Assembly: GCA_965234685.1 (NCBI GenBank)
Contig: OZ248539.1
Span: 1,488,001 to 1,552,000 of the forward strand
Direction of reading: 5' to 3'
DNA: 64,000 bases
Source of the DNA: Fimbriimonas planktonicus
Lineage (GTDB): Bacteria > Armatimonadota > Fimbriimonadia > Fimbriimonadales > Fimbriimonadaceae
Shown: piece by piece, positions 9,063 to 17,145 of the stretch
Layout of the letters: every line of letters starts with the position of its first letter
Position numbering within the stretch: the first letter of the stretch is position 1
Program-made: the position numbers and the translations under genes
Notes under the pieces: generated by a model
What the model was told of the DNA's origin: nothing
What the model saw: the letters and a program-made list of their open reading frames with translations, nothing else
The model's database searches: none

Positions 9063-10351
9063 ATTGTGTTTTCGGTCCTGAGGAAGTTGTAGCCTTCTTC
9101 CACTTCGCTGCGACAAATGTCCGCTCCGAGGGAAGTTAGGGTCTCCTCAAGTTTCTCATATCCGCGGTCGATATAGTTGACGTTTCGGATGTGGGTCTCA
9201 CCCGATGCCGCAAGTCCCGCAAGAACGAGGGCTGCTCCGGCTCGGAGGTCACTGGCCGAAACCGTCGCCCCAACTAGGTTTGGCACACCCTGGATCACGC
9301 TCGTGCGATCGCTGAGAGTCACCGATGCGCCCATTCGGTTCAGTTCCTGAATGTGGCCGATACGACCTTCGTAGACCGTTTCCTCGACGATACTCGTACC
9401 CGTTCCGAGCGCCATCAGCGCGCACATCGGCTGCTGCATGTCGGTTGGGAATCCTGGGAACGGCATCGTGCGCAACTTGATCGGCTCTGGGCGAGAGTTG
9501 CTCACGACCCGAACGTAGTCGCCGCCGACCTCAACGTCAAAGCCCATTTCCTGAAGCTTGTTGACGACCGGAGTCTGCGTCTCAGGAAGAATTCCGCGCG
9601 CCGTGACGTCGCCTTGGGTAATCGCTCCTGCCACCAAGTAGGTTCCGGCTTGGATTCGGTCACTTGGGACTCGGTAGGTCACACCATCAAGGCTTCGGAC
9701 CCCAATGATCGTAATTGTGCTGGTGCCCGCGCCCTCAATCCGTCCGCCCATCGCGTTGATGAAATCGGCCAGAGAAGAGACTTCTGGTTCCATCGCCGCG
9801 TTGTGGATCGTGGTGATTCCGTGCGCCAAGGCTGCCGTTGCCATGAGATGCTGAGTCGCACCTGGGCTGGCGTAGTCGAGATAAATGTTTGTGCCCTTCA
9901 GGCGCTTCGCCGTGGCGTGGAAAACACCTGCATGGTAGTTGATCGATGCGCCAAGCGCCTCAAGTCCCTTGATGTGATAGTCCACCGGGCGTGCGCCAAT
10001 CTTGCAGCCGCCAGGAGCTGGAATCGAAGCTTGTCCCAGGCGAGCAAGGAGTGGCCCAAGAAGGAAGAAGCTGGTTCGAATCTTGGTCGCGAGATCTTGG
10101 TCAAGATCCGCATTCTGCAAGTCCGTGCAGTCGATGATCAGGGAATTTTCGCGCCACTGAATCTTCGCCCCAAACACCTCAAGGATCGAAGCCTTGATTC
10201 GGACGTCCGCGATGTCCGGGATGTTGTGAAGAATGGTCACGCCTTCGGCCATCACAACGGCCGAAAGTAGGCTGAGGGCAGAATTTTTTGAACCTGCGAC
10301 GTCCACGACGCCACACAGTCGGCGTCCTCCTTGAATCGACAAAACTTGCAT
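9059..10351 (-). CDS. murA: UDP-N-acetylglucosamine 1-carboxyvinyltransferase
   Basis: First committed step of peptidoglycan synthesis: moves enolpyruvate from PEP to UDP-GlcNAc in the cytoplasm. The 430-residue length is standard. Lys22-Asn23 of the AGSKNSAL motif and the catalytic loop Cys116 (PGGCKIGARPVD) are present, along with RDLRAGAALVLAGLAA-like sequence near the C-terminus. Because the loop residue is Cys rather than Asp, the enzyme would be expected to be fosfomycin-sensitive (family knowledge). It directly precedes mreB with a 4-base overlap, linking precursor synthesis to shape control. Confidence 0.96.
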   Translation of the reverse strand: MQVLSIQGGRRLCGVVDVAGSKNSALSLLSAVVMAEGVTILHNIPDIADVRIKASILEVFGAKIQWRENSLIIDCTDLQNADLDQDLATKIRTSFFLLGPLLARLGQASIPAPGGCKIGARPVDYHIKGLEALGASINYHAGVFHATAKRLKGTNIYLDYASPGATQHLMATAALAHGITTIHNAAMEPEVSSLADFINAMGGRIEGAGTSTITIIGVRSLDGVTYRVPSDRIQAGTYLVAGAITQGDVTARGILPETQTPVVNKLQEMGFDVEVGGDYVRVVSNSRPEPIKLRTMPFPGFPTDMQQPMCALMALGTGTSIVEETVYEGRIGHIQELNRMGASVTLSDRTSVIQGVPNLVGATVSASDLRAGAALVLAGLAASGETHIRNVNYIDRGYEKLEETLTSLGADICRSEVEEGYNFLRTENTI

Positions 10352-10476
10352 TATGTTTTAACCTGCCATCCGTGGTTGGTTATAAGACCGCTCTGAGCTT
10401 CTTGCTCGGGCGACCAGTGTACCGTTCGGCCACTGATCGCCGATCCCATTTCTACGGGACTCTCCCGAGGTCTGAA

Positions 10477-10491
10477 ACGGTTCAGAACCGT
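10477..10491. terminator. Small hairpin between HNH gene end and murA start
   Basis: ACGGTT-CAG-AACCGT forms a perfect 6-base stem. It lies 14 bases beyond the stop of the minus-strand HNH gene and about 125 bases upstream of murA. There is no T-run on either side, so termination is only a suggestion. The rest of the 10352-10504 gap shows no other clear element; it must contain the murA promoter. Confidence 0.35.
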
Positions 10492-10504
10492 CTATACAGC
10501 CATT

Positions 10505-11059
10505 CTAGGCCGTTAGCTCGAAGAAGTCCAGCCCAGTGGCAAACTCTTCGAAGAACGGCAAGTACATGCGCCAGTCGTCTTTTCCTTGTGCCTTAAGGTA
10601 CAGCGGCAAGCTCAGGTACGGAATGAAGTGTGGACGTTTCGGCTTCCGTGCCAGTTTCATGTGAGCCTGCTGCGGCGTCTTGTCACCCTTTTTGAGATTG
10701 CATCGCCGACAACAAGCCACAAGGTTGTCCCAGGTGTGCGGTCCGCCGCACCACTTCGGAACCACGTGGTCAATCGTCAAATCTCGTCCCTTATTCCCGC
10801 AGTATTGACAGGTGTAATTGTCGCGGGCAAGCACCGAATGTCGAGACAATCGGAGTTGAGGCATTGGTCTCCGAACCTGGTAGCGCATTTTCAGCACGCT
10901 CGGCGCGATATGCGGACCAGACGCGGTGGAAACCGGACAGTCTCGCTGTTGGAGGACTTCGGCTTTCCCAAGCAACATCAGGCTCATTGCGCGTCGCAAG
11001 GAGCAAACGTTCAGCGGTTCATAGTTACTATTGAGGACAAGGACTTCGTGGGCTGCCAT
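10505..11059 (-). CDS. HNH endonuclease family protein
   Basis: A 184-residue protein with a complete zinc-bound HNH fold in its second half. CxxC is at residues 84-87, the catalytic TIDHVVP follows with Asp97-His98, then W-DNL and a second CxxC pair at 117-120 (CCRRCNLKKGDKT). The N-terminal 70 residues (VLVLNSNYEPLNVCS, then RRAMSLMLLGKAEV) are typical of a widespread chromosomal HNH family found singly in many phyla, not a homing or phage enzyme. Its cellular role is not established. It lies downstream of the small RNA candidate and its terminator. Confidence 0.88.
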   Translation of the reverse strand: MAAHEVLVLNSNYEPLNVCSLRRAMSLMLLGKAEVLQQRDCPVSTASGPHIAPSVLKMRYQVRRPMPQLRLSRHSVLARDNYTCQYCGNKGRDLTIDHVVPKWCGGPHTWDNLVACCRRCNLKKGDKTPQQAHMKLARKPKRPHFIPYLSLPLYLKAQGKDDWRMYLPFFEEFATGLDFFELTA

Positions 11060-11146
11060 GGCTTAGTTCCCTGCTCCGCTCACCGTAACTCTTGCCCTAT
11101 TCAAGGTTTGCCAGACCTTTTGCATCAAATGCCCCGGGCCAGATAC

Positions 11147-11180
11147 AAAAAGACCCGCGAACGATTGTCGTTCCCGGGTC
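11147..11180 (-). terminator. Rho-independent terminator
   Basis: Read on the minus strand, a 13-base stem (GACCCGGGAACGA with TCGTTCGCGGGTC, one mismatch) closes a 3-base loop. It is followed directly by TTTTT (11151-11147). It ends transcription coming from the small RNA candidate or from the PAP2/sigma operon before the HNH gene. Confidence 0.85.
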
Positions 11181-11287
11181 CCTTTGGCTGCTTGGCGCAA
11201 GCGCACGCGTATCGCGGTGTCGCCCATTTGGGGCGTCCACCGCGCACGTATGCAATGAACCAAGTCGAAGGTAAGCATCGCTTTCTC
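11147..11287 (-). ncRNA. Candidate free-standing small RNA (~140 nt)
   Basis: On the minus strand a TATAAT box (11299-11294) lies in the gap between two genes. About 145 bases downstream is a strong intrinsic terminator (11152-11180 plus five Ts). Between them is a hairpin with stem CGCGGTG/CACCGCG continued by CGCCC/GGGCG around a CAAAT loop (11213-11244). It is flanked by a shorter outer pairing (CTTGG with CCAAG). No reading frame in the segment has a good start. The -35 region is poor, so an RNA matured from a longer transcript is also possible. It does not match SRP RNA, 6S RNA or tmRNA in the motifs I know. Confidence 0.5.
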
Positions 11288-11293
11288 AATCAG

Positions 11294-11299
11294 ATTATA
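11294..11299 (-). promoter_or_regulatory. Putative -10 box of the small RNA
   Basis: A perfect TATAAT on the minus strand in the 35-base interval after the PAP2 gene stop. A start site would fall near 11287. No good TTGACA-like -35 is found 16-18 bases upstream (CGGCGA there), so this is supported mainly by the hexamer and by the terminator placed downstream. Confidence 0.4.
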
Positions 11300-11322
11300 C
11301 GGACAATGAGTTAGATTCGCCG

Positions 11323-11907
11323 CTATTTTTGGTTAAGTTTCTGGAACCATCGAGTGAGGGTGCCGTGAATCGGATGATCTGGCCGCTGCATCCCCAGCAA
11401 GGCCAAAAGACAGGCCGAAAAAATCCCGGCAAATGCACCGGCAAGCACGTCGCTTGGCCAGTGGACTGCCCGGTACACGCGGCTGATACCAACCAGGATG
11501 GCAAACGAAAACCAGGCAATCCGCTCCAGCCAGGAGGCCTCCTTGCCGCGAAGAATGCAGATCATCGTCGCGACGGCGAAGCTTGTCGAAGTGTGCCCGC
11601 TCGGGAAGCTGTTCGCGAGCCACTCCTCCTGCGGCGTGGTCCAGGCCAGGTTGCTCGGCCGATCGCGCGGAATCAGCTTTTTCATCAGCTGCGCCACCGG
11701 CAGGCCCGAAATGATGATCGCGTAGATGCAGACCGTCGTGAAGTGACGCATCTTCGGGATGAATAGAAATCCGAAGCAAAGCGCCGCCTGGACCCCGCCG
11801 AGACCTAGAAAGCTGAAAATGGTGAACAGAAGATCAAGCGGCGGGCAATGCCAGTCCACATGGATCGTTCTGAGAATGGCAAGGTCAAGTTCCCAAGCGG
11901 ACTTCAA
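11323..11907 (-). CDS. PAP2-family membrane phosphatase
   Basis: Integral membrane acid phosphatase of the PAP2 superfamily, which dephosphorylates lipids such as undecaprenyl pyrophosphate or phosphatidic acid on the outer side of the membrane. The three signature blocks are all present: KKLIPRDRP (76-84), PSGHT (102-106) and SRVYRAVHWPSD (142-153). Around them are about five or six hydrophobic segments. The ATG overlaps the anti-sigma gene stop (ATGA, 11904-11907), so the enzyme is third in a sigma-factor operon. This fits an envelope-stress response, by inference. Confidence 0.9.
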   Translation of the reverse strand: MKSAWELDLAILRTIHVDWHCPPLDLLFTIFSFLGLGGVQAALCFGFLFIPKMRHFTTVCIYAIIISGLPVAQLMKKLIPRDRPSNLAWTTPQEEWLANSFPSGHTSTSFAVATMICILRGKEASWLERIAWFSFAILVGISRVYRAVHWPSDVLAGAFAGIFSACLLALLGMQRPDHPIHGTLTRWFQKLNQK

Positions 11908-13070
11908 GTACCCATCACCGACACTTGCACAATGACTTTCTCGTTCGGCGCCACTTCCCGTTCCTTCGGCTTCTTCGCGTCAGCAATCCGCTTCTTGATC
12001 GCGTCGATCTGCGTATCAAGCTCCTTGACCGGCTTTGCGTCCTCATAAAACTCTGTGAGCAGCACGACCCGCCGCTCGTTTAGGGCCTGAAGCTCCTTTT
12101 CGAGATCCTCTAGCGGAATGTCATCCGCGGTCGTTGGTCGCGCCAAGTTTCGCGGATTTGCCGACTGTGCCCCCGCCGGACGAGGTTCCGACACCGAACC
12201 GAACTGGCCGATCGACAATCGAAGTTGGCGGATGAATGGAATAGCGTTGGAGCCCAACACGCTGTAAACGAACGACTTCCCTTTCCCGGCGCTGATGGCC
12301 GATTCCGTGACCAAAGTTGCCCGATACTGCTTTGCGATGGACTTAACCGCCAGGACGAGCTGATCCAAGGTTCGGCTCGCATCCAATTCCGATGGATCGC
12401 CCGGGGCAAACGGGCGCAGCCTTCCGCCCATCGGCGATGGCAACGGCCCCGCAGGCATTGCCCCCATATCGCCTGCCGCTCCGGTCGCCCCTCTTGTCCG
12501 AGCAAGGGCCTCCTCTGCGGCATACATTTTCAGCCGGTTCACATCGACCGGAGGACCCTGGATTTCTGGAATCTTGTTTGCGGTTTTGCTTTCCATCGAG
12601 TTTCGTTGAAGCATCGACTCCGCCAAAGCTTTCGCATTCGAGGAAACTTCCGCACTTGCCGTAGCCGCAGCTGGCGTCTCCGATTTCTCAAGCGTCGCGC
12701 TCTTCGTATATTCCGCCGACTTAGTAGCCGGAACAGCGGCAGTTTGCAGTTGACTAAAAAAACTTCCGTTTTGGTTCGGCACCAGCAAAAGGCCCGCAAC
12801 TCCTAACGCTAGAGCCACCTTGAGCACGTTCATCCCGACGCCGTTCCACCAAGGTGTTCGCTTCTTCTCGACCAAAGCCAGCATCGTCCGCTCCATGCCT
12901 AATACGGGCGGATTAACCGCGGTGCGGAATGCCGACTGTAGCTCTCGGAAATCTTGCAGCTCCCGCTCCGCCGACTCATCGGCCGCCAAGGCTTCCGTCA
13001 CTTCAAGCTGCTCAGCCTCGGAAAGTTCGCCATCCAGGAACGCCTTTAGGTTCAGTTCTCTTTCCTTCAT
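11904..13070 (-). CDS. Putative anti-sigma factor with one membrane helix
   Basis: A 388-residue protein directly following an ECF sigma gene with a 4-base overlap. The N-terminal 55 residues (LNLKAFLDGELSEAEQLEVTEAL) look like the helical anti-sigma domain but lack the His-Cys-Cys zinc signature. A single membrane helix follows (VLKVALALGVAGLLLVP, about residues 82-98). The exported part has an Ala/Ser/Thr-rich linker, a middle domain and a Glu/Lys-rich, probably coiled-coil segment near residues 310-370. It probably holds the sigma factor at the membrane until a signal arrives. The assignment depends on position and layout more than on sequence identity. Confidence 0.75.
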   Translation of the reverse strand: MKERELNLKAFLDGELSEAEQLEVTEALAADESAERELQDFRELQSAFRTAVNPPVLGMERTMLALVEKKRTPWWNGVGMNVLKVALALGVAGLLLVPNQNGSFFSQLQTAAVPATKSAEYTKSATLEKSETPAAATASAEVSSNAKALAESMLQRNSMESKTANKIPEIQGPPVDVNRLKMYAAEEALARTRGATGAAGDMGAMPAGPLPSPMGGRLRPFAPGDPSELDASRTLDQLVLAVKSIAKQYRATLVTESAISAGKGKSFVYSVLGSNAIPFIRQLRLSIGQFGSVSEPRPAGAQSANPRNLARPTTADDIPLEDLEKELQALNERRVVLLTEFYEDAKPVKELDTQIDAIKKRIADAKKPKEREVAPNEKVIVQVSVMGT

Positions 13071-13597
13071 CCCCTCACCTCGTCCCGCAATGACTTCCTC
13101 AGATTGATAAACGCATGATGCAGGCGCGATTTCACCGTGCCGCTCGGAATTCCGATTACGGCCGCAATCTCGTCGTATGACAAACCTTCAATCTCGTGCA
13201 TCACCACAACATCTCGATGCTCATCCGAAAGCGCGTTTAACGCTTTCGTCAGCGCGGTTCGATCAATCCAAGCATTCTCCCGACCCGAGGCGCTCGCGTC
13301 TGGCAAGTCGAACTCGATCGTCGGCGGAAACAGCTTCCGCTTTCGGATCAGAGATCGGCACTCATTCAGTGCAATTCCAATCAACCAACTTCGGAGCGAC
13401 GACTCGAACCGAAACCGCTTAAGCGCCTTTTGCGCGGTCAGGAACGTTTCTTGAGCAACATCGGCTGCCCAGTCCTGTCCTACGCGCCGGGCGCAGAATC
13501 GATAGACGACCTCGTAGTGCTCGCGCACAATCCCGCTCATCTCCAACGGAGTCGGCTCTATCTCGGCTCTCACCGCAGTCTTTACTGGCTCGCTCAT
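13067..13597 (-). CDS. ECF-type RNA polymerase sigma factor
   Basis: 176 residues with the two domains of extracytoplasmic-function sigma factors. Region 2 lies around residues 24-88 (VYRFCARRVG, then AADVAQETFLTAQKAL, then SLRSWLIGIALNEC). Region 4 lies around 112-168 (ALSDEHRDVVVMHEIEGLSYDEIA, seen in two pieces, then GIPSGTVKSRLHHA). It heads an operon with an anti-sigma-like protein and a PAP2 phosphatase, each joined by a 4-base overlap. Autoregulation would be expected but no promoter motif could be proven in the 115-base gap upstream. Confidence 0.93.
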   Translation of the reverse strand: MSEPVKTAVRAEIEPTPLEMSGIVREHYEVVYRFCARRVGQDWAADVAQETFLTAQKALKRFRFESSLRSWLIGIALNECRSLIRKRKLFPPTIEFDLPDASASGRENAWIDRTALTKALNALSDEHRDVVVMHEIEGLSYDEIAAVIGIPSGTVKSRLHHAFINLRKSLRDEVRG

Positions 13598-13712
13598 AAA
13601 GTAGGTGTCGCTAACTTCCTCATCCGTTCAAACCGATTTCACGTTGTTTCCGTGCCTCTCCCGGATTCCACTTGGCGGATGATGCGCGTGGTCAACCAGT
13701 ATTCTTACAGAG

Positions 13713-14048
13713 ATGACGGTACCGGCAAGCGATTGGCTTTCACAAGGTGGGGCCTACGCCGTAGTTTTTACTCAAACGGTGCTCATCATGGGCGTCGGGG
13801 TCTACCTTGCGATGTCCATTGGCAAGAGTGCCAAAGCCGAAGGGGATGGCTGCCTCTTGGCGATGGCCAACGTCGTACTGGCCGCGCTCGGCGCGGGGAT
13901 CGGATTCTTTTCGTCCCAATATCCGTTCTTCGTGCTCACCTCGCTCATTGGCGCCTGCATCCTTCCCACCGCCGCCACCGCGATTTTTGCAAGCCGAATA
14001 AGAAAAGGGTCTTCCAAAGTTCAGCGACCGCCGGACAACGAACCCTGA
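13713..14048 (+). CDS. Small membrane protein of unknown function
   Basis: A 111-residue protein with three predicted membrane segments (AVVFTQTVLIMGVGVYLAM, LLAMANVVLAALGAGIGFF and FVLTSLIGACILPTAATAIF) and a short basic tail. No family recognised. It lies between the divergent sigma-factor operon and leuB, 45 bases before the latter. TATTCTTACAG upstream may be part of its promoter. Confidence 0.7.
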   Translation: MTVPASDWLSQGGAYAVVFTQTVLIMGVGVYLAMSIGKSAKAEGDGCLLAMANVVLAALGAGIGFFSSQYPFFVLTSLIGACILPTAATAIFASRIRKGSSKVQRPPDNEP

Positions 14049-14093
14049 TTTGCCGTTAATCACGAACCGCCTTCCTTTCGCCATAATTCGCCC

Positions 14094-15173
14094 ATGACGC
14101 GTCGGATCGCAGTTCTCGCCGGAGACGGCATCGGCCCAGAAGTCACCGCCGAAGCGGTGAAGGTCCTTGAAGCCACCGGGAAGCAATTCCACTTCCAATC
14201 CGCCTTGGTCGGCGGAGCAGCCTACGACGCGGTCGGACAACCCCTGCCCCCGGAAACCCTGGAGCTTTGCCGAAATTCCGACGCCGTCCTCCTCGGCGCG
14301 GTAGGCGGACCGAAGTACGACAAGATTCAGCCGCCGTCCATGCGACCGGAAGTCGGCGCCCTCCTTCCCTTGCGCCGCGAACTCAACCTCTACGCAAACG
14401 TGCGCCCCGCAAAGGCGATGAAGGCGCTCCTAAACGCCAGTCCGCTGAAAAGCAATCGGGGCCTGATCGATCTCGTCGTGATCCGAGAACTGACCGGCGG
14501 AATCTACTTTGCCGAACCCCGCGAACGACGAAACGAAGGCAACACGGCGGTGGACACCTGCATGTACCACCGACACGAAATCGAGCGGATCACCCATCGG
14601 GCATTTGCCATCGCTCGCCAGCGCCGAAACGAAATTGTCCACGTGGACAAAGCCAACGTCCTCGAAACCAGCCGCTTGTGGCGCGAGATTGTCGATGAAA
14701 TCGCCAAAGCAAACACCGACGTTAAGGTCACCCACATGCTTGTCGATAATTGCGCCATGCAGTTGATCCGAGAGCCAAGTCAGTTCGACGTCATCCTCAC
14801 CGAGAACATGTTCGGTGACATCATCAGCGACGAAGCCTCCATGATCACCGGCTCCCTTGGCTTGCTTCCGTCCGCCAGCTTAAGCGACCCGAAGGACGGA
14901 CACGTCTTCGGCCTGTACGAACCCGTGCACGGTAGCGCACCGGACATCGCTGGCCAGGGCCGCGCGAACCCAATCGCCGCCATCCTCAGCGGTGCCCTGA
15001 TGCTTCGCTATAGCTTCGAAGACGACGAGACCGCGACCCGAATCGAGACCGCGGTCGAACACGCCCTTGAAGCCGGACTGCGAACCGCCGACGTCTTCGA
15101 GCACGGCTGCCGACTGGTCAGCACCTCCGAGTTCGGAGATGCTGTTGTGTTCAAGCTACAAGCCGCCGCTTAA
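14094..15173 (+). CDS. leuB: 3-isopropylmalate dehydrogenase
   Basis: Oxidatively decarboxylates 3-isopropylmalate with NAD in leucine synthesis. The 359-residue length and motifs fit: AGDGIGPEVTAEAVKVL at the start, the LRRELNLYANVRPAK substrate loop, ENMFGDIISDEASM (divalent metal Asp residues) and VHGSAPDIAGQGRANP. The glycine-rich GSLGLLPSAS segment separates LeuB from isocitrate dehydrogenase. No other leu genes are in the window. Its stop shares TTAA (15170-15173) with the convergent protease-nuclease gene. Confidence 0.95.
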   Translation: MTRRIAVLAGDGIGPEVTAEAVKVLEATGKQFHFQSALVGGAAYDAVGQPLPPETLELCRNSDAVLLGAVGGPKYDKIQPPSMRPEVGALLPLRRELNLYANVRPAKAMKALLNASPLKSNRGLIDLVVIRELTGGIYFAEPRERRNEGNTAVDTCMYHRHEIERITHRAFAIARQRRNEIVHVDKANVLETSRLWREIVDEIAKANTDVKVTHMLVDNCAMQLIREPSQFDVILTENMFGDIISDEASMITGSLGLLPSASLSDPKDGHVFGLYEPVHGSAPDIAGQGRANPIAAILSGALMLRYSFEDDETATRIETAVEHALEAGLRTADVFEHGCRLVSTSEFGDAVVFKLQAAA

Positions 15174-17089
15174 GCCTCGAACGTCGCGCCCGGGAAGATC
15201 TCCATCAGGCGACTTTCCGTCAGCGCGACTGTCGATTTTCCGCGATCGGCATCGAGCAAGGGCCCAAAGTCGAGCGAAGTCGCCGTCGCGATTTCCGCGA
15301 TGCTGACCTGGAAGTCCTGAATGTTCCTCAGCACGAGGGACTCCTTCTTAACCGCGTCCTCAATCTCGTCAACGAACTTGGTCTGCCACTGCATAAAGCC
15401 GTAGCTGACCAGCTGGCCCTGCTCTTCATAGGCGACGACTTTCCAAAACGCCACCGGGCACTTGATGCCGAGGATCACCGGATCGTCAAACCGCAAGACC
15501 GGGCCGGTAAGCACCACATACTTTCGCCGCGAGTTTCTCGCCGAGCTCAGAATGCCGTTCTCCAAGCGAAGCCACGACTTGCTGTTGAAGTCTTGGTGCT
15601 GCGGGCTGCAGTTGGTCATGTAGAACGAGTCGTCGTTCCCCTGAACGGCTTCCCAATCTGAATCGCCCCAGACCGGATCCTCCCGTCGAACCAGGTGGCC
15701 AAAGGCGAACTTGGTCGCATCGTAGACTTCGGGGCCAAGCTGATACTGCGTCTCAATCCGCGGGTCGTACCACCAAACGTCCGCCGCTGCCTCAAGTTGG
15801 GCCGCCGCCAAGTCTCGCCAGTTTCGGAGCTTGCGGTCGATCTTGATTTGCCGCTGCCTTCCACCGTCAATATCAACAATCGTGTACCGGGCCAGCTTGC
15901 GGCTCTTCGACATCACGACCGAATAGTTGCGGTACTTGAGTTCAAAACCTTGTCCATCAACTCGGGGCGTAAGGTCAGCCTGAATCCACTCCGGCAATTC
16001 CGGATGCGGAACCGAGATTCCGTTTCCAAGGAAGTCGACGCGATGACCATCCCGTTCTTCTAGGTCCGCAATCGGCCGGACGCGGATGCGCGTTTTGGAC
16101 GCTTCGGTAGAAATCTCGCGAACCGATTCAACGACAATCGCCTGCTTTCCGCGAACTGGGCGGCCGTTCTTAATCACGTCCGGATCGGTGATCAGCCGGT
16201 GCAGCGCCGGGCCATCGCCATCGACGATATTCCCCTTTTCCGTTTTGCCCGTCTTGAGAGCTTCGATGATCTTGCTGATTCGGATGCCTTCGTTGGCGAC
16301 CACTGCCGTCCCGCGATGCTGCACCGGAAGCGTAAGCGACGCGTGGTGCAGCGCAACCACTTGCCATTGGCGATTGAAAACCGGCGACCCGGAAGAGCCT
16401 GGCTCCGTGTCCGTTGTGTAATGCAGAAATGCCTGAACACGCTGAACCAGCTCGCTGTTGAAGAGACACAGCTCCTTTTCGCGCCCGTTCGGATGCTGAA
16501 CGATCACGACCGGCTCGCCTTCCAAAATCTTGTCGGTCCGTGGCTCCAGCGGGAGCCAGCCGAGGGTGTCGAGCCCGTCTCCTGTCACCGCGAACACGGC
16601 AAAGTCCAAATCATCTTCGTGCGAAATCGCGAACGGCTTGCTCAGGTCGATTTCGAACTTGCGACGAGCGGGTTTGATATCGTCTAATCCAAATTCGAAA
16701 CCAAACTCAAGTCGCGCTTCTCTCGCCTCTTCCGCATCGTGGATCACGTGCTGGTTCGTAATCACCACGCCCGGCGCAATCATGAAGCCGGAACCCATCG
16801 CGGCTCCATCCACCAGAATTCGGCAAACGCAATCCGCCGCAACTCGGCCGTAATCGAGGAAGTTGACCCCGGCAAGGTCTGTCCCGCCCGAAATAGCCTC
16901 AACCCGCCGACCTTCGGCGACCGTAAGGTGCGCTACGCGGTTGACCGCTGTCTGCAAACCCGCCGCGCTGAGTACACCAACCGTCTCAACTTCAGCGAGT
17001 CGCTCTTCTCGGACCTCTGTTTGCGACTCGTATAGGTCCTTAAAGCGCTTGACCCGGGCTTCGGCAGTTTCTGGCAGTTCAATTTCCAC
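15170..17089 (-). CDS. Trypsin-like serine protease fused to a NUC1-type DNA/RNA non-specific endonuclease
   Basis: A 639-residue two-domain protein. Residues about 95-255 are a trypsin/V8-like protease: GSGFMI then His114 (TNQHVIH), Asp162 (DDLDFAVF) and Ser235 in GSSGSP. Residues about 385-600 look like a NUC1/endonuclease G-type nuclease: FGHLVRRED with His465 at the place of the DRGH motif (first Asp and Arg replaced by Ala and Phe), TNCSPQHQDFN, then W506 and Glu510 in WLRLENG. The helical N-terminus (residues 1-60) may be a sensor or adaptor. No signal peptide is seen, so it should be cytoplasmic. A nuclease kept or released by its own protease suggests a conflict or suicide role, by inference. 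Confidence 0.82.
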   Translation of the reverse strand: MEIELPETAEARVKRFKDLYESQTEVREERLAEVETVGVLSAAGLQTAVNRVAHLTVAEGRRVEAISGGTDLAGVNFLDYGRVAADCVCRILVDGAAMGSGFMIAPGVVITNQHVIHDAEEAREARLEFGFEFGLDDIKPARRKFEIDLSKPFAISHEDDLDFAVFAVTGDGLDTLGWLPLEPRTDKILEGEPVVIVQHPNGREKELCLFNSELVQRVQAFLHYTTDTEPGSSGSPVFNRQWQVVALHHASLTLPVQHRGTAVVANEGIRISKIIEALKTGKTEKGNIVDGDGPALHRLITDPDVIKNGRPVRGKQAIVVESVREISTEASKTRIRVRPIADLEERDGHRVDFLGNGISVPHPELPEWIQADLTPRVDGQGFELKYRNYSVVMSKSRKLARYTIVDIDGGRQRQIKIDRKLRNWRDLAAAQLEAAADVWWYDPRIETQYQLGPEVYDATKFAFGHLVRREDPVWGDSDWEAVQGNDDSFYMTNCSPQHQDFNSKSWLRLENGILSSARNSRRKYVVLTGPVLRFDDPVILGIKCPVAFWKVVAYEEQGQLVSYGFMQWQTKFVDEIEDAVKKESLVLRNIQDFQVSIAEIATATSLDFGPLLDADRGKSTVALTESRLMEIFPGATFEA

Positions 17090-17129
17090 AAACTATAACT
17101 ACAACTTTACTAAAAAGATTTCAAGTCTT

Positions 17130-17145
17130 GTTAAGAAAACTTAAC
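17130..17145. promoter_or_regulatory. Inverted repeat in the gap before the protease-nuclease gene
   Basis: GTTAAG-AAAA-CTTAAC is a perfect 6-base inverted repeat that spans the ion-channel stop codon, 41 bases upstream of the protease-nuclease ATG. It could be an operator or a weak hairpin. There is no T-run typical of a terminator. Confidence 0.3.

Noticed and set aside
10070..10095. GGTTCGAATC, like a tRNA T-arm
   Set aside because: It lies inside murA and no acceptor or anticodon stem can be built around it.
11185..11205. GCAGCCAAA-like sequence on the minus strand resembling the SRP RNA tetraloop region
   Set aside because: The GGTCAGG and GGAAG partner motifs of SRP RNA are missing and the surrounding fold is different.
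17130..17145. Terminator for the ion-channel gene at the GTTAAG inverted repeat
   Set aside because: The stem is only 6 bases of mostly A/T and no T-run follows on the minus strand; listed only as a possible operator.
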